From a virus: a DNA stretch of 20,623 nucleotides. The translations under genes and the position numbers were made by a program. This document shows, one piece after another, positions 12,195 to 18,821 of the stretch. Within the stretch, counting starts at the first letter, position 1; each line of letters begins with the position of its first letter. The notes under the pieces are model-generated. The model was not told the DNA's origin, ran no database searches, and saw nothing but the letters and a program-made list of their open reading frames with translations. The stretch spans positions 1 through 20,623 of the IMG/VR virus record IMGVR_UViG_3300009529_002541. One strand, 5' to 3'.

Positions 12195-12769
12195 CGGACA
12201 TCCCTCCTCTCAAGAATCACCTCCGCTGGCGGAACGAACTCGGCCTTGTCCAGATCTCTATCGTCGTGGTCGAGGTCAAGAGAACCTTCATCGAAGGCAA
12301 TCCAGATCACAAATGCCCCGCACGATGATCGGCTATACCAAGCGCCATCGCAGAACCTCAAAATCTGCGTGCCGGTTGAAAAGACCTCACACATGCGTGG
12401 CGATTCTGTCGCGAGAATTTCATGGCTATGCAGATCGCGACCATTCGCAAACCGCAGAACCACCTGCGACAGTACATCGAAAGACACCTCCGCGCTATCG
12501 GGCACGTAGAGATGCCACATCGTCCAATCGGCTGGATGCGCGATCATGTATTGGTGGATTTGTAGGCAACCCTTATCCTGCAGCCTTCGTTCCCACCACT
12601 TGAAAAGCGTCGGCCAGAGGCTATATTGATTCACCCCTCCAACGCAACACAACCGCGCACCGTCCTCGAGAGGTACTTCGAACAGATATTCGAACTTGCG
12701 CGCCTCAGCAGTCCCCAGGAGCACAAGCAGCAGGATCGATACGATCAAACAGATGCGCCTGCGTGACAT
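12191..12769 (-). CDS. Exported protein, 192 residues, unknown
   Basis: The product starts with a clear signal peptide (MSRRRICLIVSILLLVLLGT, then AEA). The mature part has six cysteines (LCCVGG, GCLQIH, MCEVF, RFCDG, SSCGAF) that could form disulphides in the periplasm. It also has Trp-rich segments such as SLWPTLFKWWERR and WTMWHLYVPDS. The C-terminus is acidic. No family is recognised. The ATG at 12769 lies 10 bases from GAGGAGG and overlaps the nuclease gene by 25 bases. It starts the run of exported-protein genes. Export by a phage early gene points to action on the host envelope or outside the cell. Confidence 0.8.
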   Translation of the reverse strand: MSRRRICLIVSILLLVLLGTAEARKFEYLFEVPLEDGARLCCVGGVNQYSLWPTLFKWWERRLQDKGCLQIHQYMIAHPADWTMWHLYVPDSAEVSFDVLSQVVLRFANGRDLHSHEILATESPRMCEVFSTGTQILRFCDGAWYSRSSCGAFVIWIAFDEGSLDLDHDDRDLDKAEFVPPAEVILERRDVR

Positions 12770-13536
12770 GTAGGTGCCACCTCCTCAATGGATTCGGGGT
12801 GACAGACAGTGCCGTAGTGAGGGCACCAACGCGGATGGCACCATCTTGATTGAGTGTTTTTCATAAAGACGCGCCTCCTCAAATGCCCCACGAAGCCTAT
12901 CATCCGATCCCAAAATTCGTCAATGTCTTTCTGTTGAACCTGCATCCAATCGCGCACAACCTCCACCGGATCGCTTTCCCGAATGATATGGATCCGGCAA
13001 GCCGTATCCGGTGCTATTTTCAGCATCCGCCGGACGCCTTCCAGATAACAAACCTCTTGCATAACATCCTGGATCGTTCGGATCTTCTTAACGACCTTAT
13101 AGTCCGCGAGAGCCATGTCCTCGGTGAGAAGATCGATGATGCCGGTTAGGATATATCGCACCCGACTCTTATACGGCAGCCGATCGGTAATGTCGATATA
13201 GAACTGCTCTTCCACCAACAGCGGCTTGCCCAAGTGCGGCGCGACATCTGCGATATAATGCGCGAGGATCCGGCGCGCGCGATACTCCCAATAATCATTC
13301 GGCGCCCCGAAGGCCTTCTGCCATTCCCACACGAGAAGATCAAATGGCAGAACCGTCCCGCTGCGCAACCCCCGGTTGAAAAGCGCAAGCGCGGCATGCA
13401 TCGCCGATCCGAACAATTGCTGCACAGTTGTTACGCGCGGGATCTTCAGGATGCGTTCCAGATAATACCGATAGGGGCAATCACGGAAACTCCCCTCTTG
13501 AGAAATTGAGATGAATTTAAACCACTCTTTAGCCAT
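12745..13536 (-). CDS. RecB/Cas4-like PD-(D/E)XK nuclease
   Basis: The 263-residue product has the Cas4/AddB-type layout. An N-terminal CPYRYY segment includes C20. FGSAMHAAL supplies H47. The catalytic core GIIDLLTEDMALADYKVV gives D135, D145 and K147, and a QxxxY-type motif is at Q160/Y164. Three more cysteines, C233, C238 and C245 (CHPRWCPHYGTVC), with C20 complete the pattern of nucleases that carry an iron-sulphur cluster. Such enzymes resect DNA ends and feed a strand-annealing or exchange pathway. The ATG at 13536 has GGAG 7 bases upstream and overlaps the previous gene by 8 bases. The fold match is strong; the cluster is an inference. Confidence 0.85.
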   Translation of the reverse strand: MAKEWFKFISISQEGSFRDCPYRYYLERILKIPRVTTVQQLFGSAMHAALALFNRGLRSGTVLPFDLLVWEWQKAFGAPNDYWEYRARRILAHYIADVAPHLGKPLLVEEQFYIDITDRLPYKSRVRYILTGIIDLLTEDMALADYKVVKKIRTIQDVMQEVCYLEGVRRMLKIAPDTACRIHIIRESDPVEVVRDWMQVQQKDIDEFWDRMIGFVGHLRRRVFMKNTQSRWCHPRWCPHYGTVCHPESIEEVAPTCHAGASV

Positions 13537-13861
13537 CGCCTTTCTCCATTCCGTCGAGTAATCCCCCGACTCTTGCATCGTAATCGGCGAGCACCTCCTG
13601 CGCTTCCTCGCCATAGAGGTGTCGGAAGGCGACCACGTTGCGGTAGAGCGTCCCTATCCCTCGCTTAACAGTAATTCCCTTCATGGCGCGCACCTCGATT
13701 CCAACACCGCTGTCGCGCGCGGAGACGACCCATACCCCCGCCTTGACTGTCACGAATGTGTCTCCAGGGTGCAATATCTCAGCATCCGCACAGGGGATCC
13801 ATTTGCCATCAAAGCCGCGCCGGTATCGCGCCCTGAAAAGGCGCCGGTCATCATCCCTCAT
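13529..13861 (-). CDS. Hypothetical 110-residue protein
   Basis: This is a small basic and beta-rich protein: RLFRARYRRGFDGKWIP, DTFVTVKAGVWVVSARDSG, GIEVRAMKGITVKRG, then a helical end EEAQEVLADYDARVGGLL. No family is recognised. The strand-rich middle could be an OB- or SH3-like barrel. The ATG at 13861 overlaps the previous stop by four bases (ATGA). GAGGG lies 7 bases upstream. It overlaps the nuclease start by 8 bases, so it is probably co-translated with it. Confidence 0.7.
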   Translation of the reverse strand: MRDDDRRLFRARYRRGFDGKWIPCADAEILHPGDTFVTVKAGVWVVSARDSGVGIEVRAMKGITVKRGIGTLYRNVVAFRHLYGEEAQEVLADYDARVGGLLDGMEKGDG

Positions 13862-14058
13862 ATTTCCACCCTCTCCTCGCGGTTTTTCGCACGCTCTGTC
13901 CAGGCGGGACAGATTAAAACCTTCACCTTGAGCTTCCGGTTTTCGAAGAGGAACCCTCGTATCGGACACGTAAATGAATGCTGGCCACACATCCGACACT
14001 TCTCGGTCTTGTATGTTTCGATAACCCCCTGTGACCCTCGCGGGACGTAATACGGCAT
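13858..14058 (-). CDS. 66-residue small zinc-binding protein
   Basis: The protein has TYKTEKCRMCGQHSFTCP with C21/C24 and a following C31, and a later Cys in LICPAW (C50). This gives four cysteines in a short basic chain, a likely single zinc site. It could be a nucleic-acid- or protein-binding zinc knuckle. The ATG at 14058 has AAGGAG 8 bases upstream. It is the first gene after a 156-base gap and starts a string of overlapping genes leading to the nuclease. Confidence 0.72.
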   Translation of the reverse strand: MPYYVPRGSQGVIETYKTEKCRMCGQHSFTCPIRGFLFENRKLKVKVLICPAWTERAKNREERVEI

Positions 14059-14214
14059 GCCTATCTCCTTTCAGATGGCCTCCCCGAGCGCAGGCATAAG
14101 GTTCCGGTGCGGCACTACCATCCATGACAGTGGCCATCCGCACCAGCAGAGCTGCGAGTTCCGCGCCACAAGAACGTGGCGACTTGATGCGCTGCGCTCG
14201 GTTCGGCCATAATA

Positions 14215-14499
14215 TTACGCTTTGGGCGGATCCTCCATGGGTTCAAAGGCCCGCTCAATAACAGCCAGCAGTTTCTCTTTCGTCGTTATGTCTACGACAA
14301 CTTTTAAGAGCTGCCGCAGAAATTCCAACACCTCCACATGTGCCATCGGATCCCACTCCTGGGGGATGATGGCAAAGCCCCAGCGCTCGCCTTTCTGTTC
14401 TGTTCGGTCTGCCAGATCGCTGAGCGCATGGCGCAACCTCGAAAGATCTTCCTCTGATGCATCTGCCGGCACCTTCATAAAAAACATCTTCGCTGCCAT
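14215..14499 (-). CDS. Hypothetical 94-residue helical protein
   Basis: The product begins MAAKMFFMKVPADASEEDLS, then shows a long helix up to about residue 38 and a basic/acidic C-terminal region with a leucine-rich helix, HVEVLEFLRQLLKVVVD. No family is known to me. The ATG at 14499 overlaps the DUF932 gene stop (TGATG). GGAGG is 4 bases upstream. A GTG one codon earlier is less well spaced. The 156 bases after the gene hold no convincing ORF. Confidence 0.7.
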   Translation of the reverse strand: MAAKMFFMKVPADASEEDLSRLRHALSDLADRTEQKGERWGFAIIPQEWDPMAHVEVLEFLRQLLKVVVDITTKEKLLAVIERAFEPMEDPPKA

Positions 14500-15548
14500 C
14501 ACGCCTCCTGTAAACTGGCTGCCATATAAATGCCAGCATAAGCCTCAAGACCGCGCCGCATATCCGGCGCCTGATCTTGTGCATATCGGGTAATCGCATT
14601 CAGTAGATCCCAACGCGTGAGCGCGACCCTGGGTTTCTGCGACTGTAGATCTTCCCATATCACAAGCCAGCGTTTCCGCCCGATCTGCGCTTCCAGATCT
14701 AAGGCGACATCACGGATATCGGTCTGGCCTTGAGCATCGCGCAGCAACATCCTGGACATCGCCTCCGCATTGTCTGCGTAGATCTCCGCGACTTCTTCCC
14801 AACGTTCAGGGTCATTAATAATTTCCCGGACAGTTCGGAGCGCCGAATCGGGATCGACCATGTGTTTCTGTTTCCAGATCTGGGCGAGATTCTTCTCCGC
14901 AACAACCAGCCCGTTAGTACAGACCAGCCGTAACACATAGGGCGCAACGCTGATTGCTAAGTTGCGAGTTTCACTGTTCAAGATCTCAAAGCCGACAGAA
15001 TGCAAATCGTCCGTTAAAACGTTGGCCATGTTGTCCCAGGGCTGCACCATGAATTGCTCAGTCTGTGCTCGCACCCGCAGCATCAGATCGGTCAGCGTAA
15101 CCTGGCCTTTATCGGTTACGGCCAGGGCTTCATCGAGAACCCGTTCGTGATTGAGCCAGCGATACCTATCGCTCACAATTGCTTGCGCAACGATCCGGGT
15201 TTGCATCTGTGTCTGCGGATCCCGCCAGGCCTCAACCCGGATTTGGAAATGCGTGCCCTTCACCTTCTCGGTGCGCAACAGGCGAGTCCCTATGGTCTCG
15301 AATAGATCCGCAGGTACATCCCGGGCAAAGCGGATCGGGATCTTCGGGCTGACGAATCCCGCAAATGCCTGCAGGAAAGATTCTGAGATCGGATACGCAC
15401 ATGCCCCGATCCGTACCATGTCGCCAGCGAACCCGAAGCCGCTATCGCCTGCGACGACATCAAAATCATGCACCTCGCGATTCACCATGAACGCGCGAGC
15501 ATCGGCGATCGATTCGAAGTCATGCCGATATTTCGGGATAATTCTCAT
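14499..15548 (-). CDS. DUF932 phage/plasmid protein
   Basis: The 349-residue protein fits the DUF932 family of phage and plasmid proteins, found beside recombination genes; the molecular role is not established. Visible family features are the aspartate-rich GDSGFGFAGDMVRIG start, VAQAIVSDRYRWLNHERVLD, LRLVCTNGLVV, a long helical region after about residue 235 with RTVREIINDPERWEEVAEIY, and a terminal WDLLNAITRYAQD. The length (about 350) is typical. The ATG at 15548 overlaps the previous TGA (ATGA). It lies directly downstream of the initiator and a 141-residue gene, so it probably belongs to the replication module. Confidence 0.85.
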   Translation of the reverse strand: MRIIPKYRHDFESIADARAFMVNREVHDFDVVAGDSGFGFAGDMVRIGACAYPISESFLQAFAGFVSPKIPIRFARDVPADLFETIGTRLLRTEKVKGTHFQIRVEAWRDPQTQMQTRIVAQAIVSDRYRWLNHERVLDEALAVTDKGQVTLTDLMLRVRAQTEQFMVQPWDNMANVLTDDLHSVGFEILNSETRNLAISVAPYVLRLVCTNGLVVAEKNLAQIWKQKHMVDPDSALRTVREIINDPERWEEVAEIYADNAEAMSRMLLRDAQGQTDIRDVALDLEAQIGRKRWLVIWEDLQSQKPRVALTRWDLLNAITRYAQDQAPDMRRGLEAYAGIYMAASLQEA

Positions 15549-15970
15549 GGCGTATGCTCTCCCTTCATGTGTTCGGCAAATGCCCAGGCAATTTGTGCAG
15601 CCATTTTCAGCGACTCACTATTTGCACGTGCGTGCGGCGAACCAGGCATCCCAACGCAGCGCAGTAGCGTAATAACCTTGGCCGCGAATTCCGTGATCTG
15701 AGGGGCGATCGTGCTGTCAACCTGCAGATATTTCTGCAACAGAATCACAAATGCCTGGCGTTGCGTGAGTCCCTGAAGAGCCGGATCATCTACCTGTGCT
15801 TCAGCCATCTCTGTCATAACACGCTTATAAAAAGCGCGCGTATTGTGCATCCCGGCATGTGCTCGCCGCGACGCTTCGGCCATGGCCTGAATAGGTACCA
15901 CTTCGGCTTTAGGAACTACCTCGGGGGAATCCCCTCCTTGGACAAGGAATATGAATGGTTTATCCGGCAG
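15545..15970 (-). CDS. Hypothetical protein with an apparent CTG start
   Basis: The product (141 residues from CTG) begins LPDKPFIFLVQGG. It has a Pro/Val linker (SPEVVPKAEVVPIQAM) and a helical remainder, VMTEMAEAQVDDPALQGL onward. No family is recognised. The perfect ribosome binding site GGGAGGTGAT lies at the end of the initiator gene, and 8 bases after its GGAGG is an in-frame CTG (15970-15968), with no ATG, GTG or TTG at suitable spacing. The next in-frame ATG is about 30 codons in, without a site. The CTG start is thus proposed from spacing. The gene overlaps the initiator's stop by 11 bases and DUF932 by four. Confidence 0.65.
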   Translation of the reverse strand: MPDKPFIFLVQGGDSPEVVPKAEVVPIQAMAEASRRAHAGMHNTRAFYKRVMTEMAEAQVDDPALQGLTQRQAFVILLQKYLQVDSTIAPQITEFAAKVITLLRCVGMPGSPHARANSESLKMAAQIAWAFAEHMKGEHTP

Positions 15971-17051
15971 GTTTATCACCTCCCTCTTTTGGAATCCGCC
16001 GTTGTGTACATTTCTTAATTGCCCCTCGCACATCATCCCATTGGCCATCGATCTCTTTGAGAACCTCTCCGGCCAGTCCGGTTGGTACCCCGGCAGATTG
16101 GCAGGCGCGCTCAAAGATCCCCGACATCACCACGGCACTGTCTTCATTGACCCGCGCGATCGCATCGCGTGTGGCTGCGTCCGGAATGATCCCGGGCTTA
16201 ATCAATGCGGTCAATCTTTCATCGAGCGTCTTGAGCATCGCCCCTGCGTTTATCACTTCCTCTTCAAATCCCCGGCTCAACCTCTCGAGCGCCGTTAGCT
16301 CTCCCTGTATCTTCTGTTTGCGCGCCTGCCGCGTCTGCCATTCATCCAGTAACACAATCAGGTCTGGCACCGCCGTGGCGAATGCGGCGACGGTATATCT
16401 TCGGCGTGGCATCGTGATATAAATGGCTATCATCTGCTGCACCGTATCGAGCGGGTACGTCTCCAATACCGGCTTCAGCGCTGCGGTATCTCGTGACCAA
16501 TTGACCAAATATTTGCGCTGTTTTTTCCGCAAATGCAGATCGCGGAACGCATTGATGGCCCCCATAAGCTTCTCACGTGTATACGCCTGCGCTTTAAGCG
16601 CAGGCTCGCCGCCCTTGGCGGCGGCATTATCAGCGGAGTCTTTACTGAGTATACTTCGGGTGACACCGGTGTCACTTCTAGATATGACAATATTGTCACT
16701 TCTGAGTTCAAAAGCGAGCAGGCTGGTCACGATTATGTACAGATTCGTCTGGCCCTGCCCGCGCCGCTCCTTCGTGAGATACCCTCGCTTGACGATTTCT
16801 TGAATGTGTCTAATCACATTCCGTTCGCTTTGCCCCCTTTCTTCGGCAATGCGCGTCAAGCCCGGGTAACAAAAGGGGTCACCATCTTCAGTCAATGACG
16901 CTTCGTGATCCCATGCGAATTTTCTCAGCACCGCATAGGTGCGGAAGGCTCCATCCGACAGATCTGTGTCTGTGACGATGACGTAATCTATCATCACAAA
17001 CCCACGCTGCGCGCGTGGCCGGTCAAACCGGATCCCTATTTTGTCCGGCAT
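15960..17051 (-). CDS. Winged-helix replication initiator carrying an internal origin-like region
   Basis: The 363-residue product has an N-terminal winged-helix domain (about 25-108: LSDGAFRTYAVLRKF, PGLTRIAEERGQSERNVIRH, VKRGYLTKERRG). This matches HTH domains of phage and plasmid replication initiators such as lambda O-like proteins. A polar linker (about 112-158) joins it to a helical C-terminal region with basic and coiled segments (RKQKIQGELTALERLSRGFEE). Within the linker-coding DNA, two repeated palindromes and two hairpins look like an origin. The ATG at 17051 has AAGGAG 6 bases upstream. The neighbours are a DUF669-like protein and a Sak4-like ATPase upstream and DUF932 downstream. 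Initiator function is from domain and context. Confidence 0.78.
   Translation of the reverse strand: MPDKIGIRFDRPRAQRGFVMIDYVIVTDTDLSDGAFRTYAVLRKFAWDHEASLTEDGDPFCYPGLTRIAEERGQSERNVIRHIQEIVKRGYLTKERRGQGQTNLYIIVTSLLAFELRSDNIVISRSDTGVTRSILSKDSADNAAAKGGEPALKAQAYTREKLMGAINAFRDLHLRKKQRKYLVNWSRDTAALKPVLETYPLDTVQQMIAIYITMPRRRYTVAAFATAVPDLIVLLDEWQTRQARKQKIQGELTALERLSRGFEEEVINAGAMLKTLDERLTALIKPGIIPDAATRDAIARVNEDSAVVMSGIFERACQSAGVPTGLAGEVLKEIDGQWDDVRGAIKKCTQRRIPKEGGDKPAG
16585..16623. repeat. Tandem hairpins inside the initiator gene
   Basis: A perfect 10-bp inverted repeat around a single T (16585-16605; arms GCCTGCGCTT and AAGCGCAGGC) is directly followed by CGCCGCC/GGCGGCG with a 3-base loop (16607-16623). 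Both lie in the linker-coding part of the initiator gene, about 40-120 bases from the iteron-like repeats. They could be secondary structure used at the origin or an inserted palindrome tolerated by the flexible linker. Confidence 0.75.
16660..16703 (-). repeat. Two iteron-like palindromic repeats, candidate replication origin
   Basis: On the minus strand the core AGAAGTGACAnnnnTGTCA occurs twice, 24 bases apart. One copy contains the perfect palindrome TGACAATATTGTCA (16685-16698), the other the perfect palindrome GTGACACCGGTGTCAC (16660-16675). They encode initiator residues about 117-131, immediately after the winged-helix domain. This is the same topology as the lambda origin inside gene O. 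The initiator may bind them. A third copy was not seen. Confidence 0.65.
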
Positions 17052-17070
17052 CGATGGCTCCTTCCCGTCG

Positions 17071-17472
17071 TTAGAATGGCACCTCCCCGAATTCATCGAG
17101 CCCCGTTTGTGAGGGGTTGCGGTATTCCACAATGGCCTCCCGCATTTTCCCGCGGCTCTCTTTGTGCTCAACCACCAACTGCACCCTTAAGCCTACCACC
17201 TCGTTGTCCCAATCAATGTCCAGCGTGCCCTTGCTCGGTAAACCAAGGGTTTCGAAGAGGCGCTTTAACCTCCAGAGCGCCTGGGGCTGTAGGCTGAAAT
17301 TGTCAAAAAGGTGACGCGGACTCTGCTCGATCCTGAAATCGAAGGCCATGTATGGTTGCTGCGATTGTTCGCCGAGACGTTCATCGATGGCCCATATCTG
17401 GGCCCGGTATATCCCCTCTGGCAGGAGCTCAAACTGCGGCCCATCATCTTCGGGGAACGTGATCCTGGTCAA
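17071..17472 (-). CDS. DUF669-like single-stranded DNA-binding protein
   Basis: The 133-residue protein resembles the DUF669 family of phage OB-fold proteins found beside Sak4/RecT-type genes. LLPEGIYRAQIWAI is the first strand region, then FDFRIEQSPRHLFDNFSLQP, ALWRLKRLFETLGLP and VGLRVQLVVEHKESRGKM. It ends in an acidic tail with the terminal DEFGEVPF, like the tip of SSB proteins that recruits partner proteins. It should coat ssDNA during replication and recombination. The start is TTG at 17472, in a TTGA overlap with the upstream gene. GGAGG is 9 bases upstream. Confidence 0.8.
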   Translation of the reverse strand: MTRITFPEDDGPQFELLPEGIYRAQIWAIDERLGEQSQQPYMAFDFRIEQSPRHLFDNFSLQPQALWRLKRLFETLGLPSKGTLDIDWDNEVVGLRVQLVVEHKESRGKMREAIVEYRNPSQTGLDEFGEVPF

Positions 17473-18413
17473 TCCTGCTCACCTCCACCATCGGTCTCAG
17501 CATCTGGCGCCGCTGTCTCCGGCGCGGAACTTGTCTTGGCATCATCGCCTGGCTCGGCCTCGGGCGTTCCCTTCTCGGCCTCCGCAGTGGGTGCTTCCGG
17601 CGCGGGCTCCCCGAAGATCTTCTCGGTGAAGTACGCGAAGTCCGGTCGCATGATCCGGTCGAGTTTGCCGGAGCGATCCTTGCCATCGTATTTCGGCATG
17701 GGCTGGGTCACGATGAAGCGCTTGACCGTCTGGTCTTCTTCCTTCGCCCCCGGCGCGCGCACCGCCATGTAGCCAACCACGTCAACGTGGTGCGGCAGCT
17801 CGTCAGACATCCGCCCGACCATCCCGCACTTGTGAACGATGCCACCCTGCTCCTCGTCCTTGTCATCGCGGACGCCGCAGATGACCAGGACGTGCATTTT
17901 GAGTTCTACGAACTCGCGAACCAGGCGCCGCATTTCGGTGGTGCATTGCCCGTACATGTCCAGCGACATCGTGTTCGTCTGGTTGGTGTCCATCAGGTAA
18001 TCCATGTACTTGCGCTGCAATTCCGAAATCGAATCGATCACCACGCTCTTAAACCTGCGCTTGGTATCCTTGCGGCAGAACTCCAGCGCCAGCAGAACGT
18101 CATCGTAGGTCTTAATGTCGATCACCTTGCCCGGCCACTCGGGATCGGCGATCTTGTCGCGGATCGATAGCGCTCCGGACTCGGCTGCCAGGATCAGCGG
18201 CGCGGGCAGTGTGGATCCAAACACGGTCTTGCCTACGCCCGCGCGACCGTAGAGCGCCATCGAGATGGTCGGCTCGACCTCGGTCAGCTCCATCCCCATC
18301 AAGGCCTCCTCGAGAAACTTCTCGCTGGCCTCAACGTACTTCCTCCGGCTCGGCTTCGCGGTTGGCGGCAGCCCGGTTGTGGCCTCGTCCTTCTTGTCCT
18401 TCTTCTCTGCCAT
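17469..18413 (-). CDS. Sak4/AAA_24-type RecA-fold ATPase
   Basis: The 314-residue product has a Walker A motif GRAGVGKT (56-63), a Walker B strand VVIDS (124-128) and a typical later part with VLVICGVRDDKDEEQ and GMVGRMSDELPHHVDVVGYM. These features fit the phage AAA_24/Sak4 group, RecA-fold proteins that promote single-strand annealing. The tail (about 268-314) is acidic, Ala/Pro/Glu-rich and probably unstructured. The start at ATG 18413 is chosen because GGAGG is 6 bases upstream. An ATG two codons earlier lies in that site. It is the first gene after the 18414-18821 structured stretch and is followed directly by the ssDNA-binding protein gene. Confidence 0.85.
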   Translation of the reverse strand: MAEKKDKKDEATTGLPPTAKPSRRKYVEASEKFLEEALMGMELTEVEPTISMALYGRAGVGKTVFGSTLPAPLILAAESGALSIRDKIADPEWPGKVIDIKTYDDVLLALEFCRKDTKRRFKSVVIDSISELQRKYMDYLMDTNQTNTMSLDMYGQCTTEMRRLVREFVELKMHVLVICGVRDDKDEEQGGIVHKCGMVGRMSDELPHHVDVVGYMAVRAPGAKEEDQTVKRFIVTQPMPKYDGKDRSGKLDRIMRPDFAYFTEKIFGEPAPEAPTAEAEKGTPEAEPGDDAKTSSAPETAAPDAETDGGGEQD

Positions 18414-18427
18414 TCTCATCCTCCAAT

Positions 18428-18490
18428 TCAGCAAAAGGTAAGTGTTCTTGTCACCTGTCGGGATCCCAGGTCAAACCCTGCGCGCCGCAA
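18428..18490 (-). CDS. Possible 20-residue leader peptide (TTG start)
   Basis: A TTG at 18490 lies 6 bases after a very strong AGGAGG and opens a 20-codon basic peptide ((M)RRAGFDLGSRQVTRTLTFC) that ends at 18428, 15 bases before the ATPase start. The perfect ribosome binding site has no other obvious use. It could be a leader peptide controlling the replication operon. Its reality rests on this signal alone. Confidence 0.35.
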   Translation of the reverse strand: MRRAGFDLGSRQVTRTLTFC

Positions 18491-18554
18491 ATGGCACCTC
18501 CTCTCTGCGCTCAGATGGCCCAGGTTCTCGCTGGCGTGCCCAGGGCGCCGCGAT

Positions 18555-18598
18555 CGACTTCGGCTTGGGGCTTGACCCCTCGATCTGAATAAAAGTCG
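18555..18598. repeat. Nested inverted repeat near the long-range repeat arm
   Basis: CGACTT (18555-18560) pairs with AAGTCG (18593-18598). Inside lies GGGG-CTTGA-CCCC (18567-18579). The outer arm touches the end of the long-range repeat arm at 18597. It could form a two-part RNA stem or a DNA foldback in the ATPase leader. Confidence 0.5.
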
Positions 18599-18625
18599 CA
18601 CACGCGCGCTCTGTGGCCCTCGTTT
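18597..18625 (-). repeat. Right arm of the 29-base long-range inverted repeat
   Basis: On the minus strand, 27 of 29 positions equal the plus strand at 82-110. Both arms are preceded by a GGATCC and a C-run. Here the upstream side holds two GGATCC sites in a tandem 10-base repeat. The arms are about 18.5 kb apart and inverted, so they bracket nearly the whole minus-strand gene block. Confidence 0.85.
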
Positions 18626-18660
18626 GGGGCAGGATCCCACAGGATCCCGCCTGGTTGTCG

Positions 18661-18722
18661 CTGTGGCGGGCATTTACCGCCCTGGCTGGGTACTCCCAGC
18701 CTGCAGAGGTCGCCCGCCACAG
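18661..18722. repeat. 11-bp perfect inverted repeat enclosing a 7-bp hairpin
   Basis: CTGTGGCGGGC (18661-18671) and its exact reverse complement (18712-18722) enclose GGCTGGG-TACT-CCCAGCC (18684-18701). The 62-base unit would form a two-tier stem as RNA or a cruciform as DNA. It is the longest perfect inverted repeat I found in the window. It could be a structured leader element or a protein-binding site; there is no T run, so it is not a simple terminator. Confidence 0.75.
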
Positions 18723-18821
18723 CCCATCCCTGATGGCCCAATCCTATCTTGGCGCGACCGAACGCGGGGACACGGGCTGGGATTTCCGTGTCGACCATCC
18801 TGCGCGTCCGGCCAGCGCTTA

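Larger units (their letters stand above)
18414..18821. other. Structured gene-poor leader upstream of the replication module
   Basis: About 400 bases with no supported gene. A 95-codon minus-strand frame (18798-18511) is open but has no good ribosome binding site. The DNA has nested inverted repeats (18661-18722 and 18555-18598), a tandem 10-base repeat of the GGATCC-containing AGGATCCCAC type (18629-18648) and one arm of the long-range inverted repeat (18597-18625). It lies upstream of the ATPase-led replication genes, so it may be an untranslated leader, operator or origin-like region. No -35/-10 promoter pair is clear. Confidence 0.65.

Noticed and set aside
14059-14214. A gene in the 156-base gap before the 66-residue zinc protein
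   Set aside because: A 31-codon frame from the ATG at 14210 has no ribosome binding site, and another frame that reads AELAALLVRMATVMDG has no start. Nothing could be supported.
18511-18798. Open 95-codon minus-strand frame with the peptide NEGHRARVC
   Set aside because: There is no good ribosome binding site and the sequence overlaps several strong inverted repeats. The frame lacks a fold signal. The NEGHRA phrase is shared with the opposite arm at the left end, but the match is explained equally well by a DNA/RNA element, so it is not listed as a gene.
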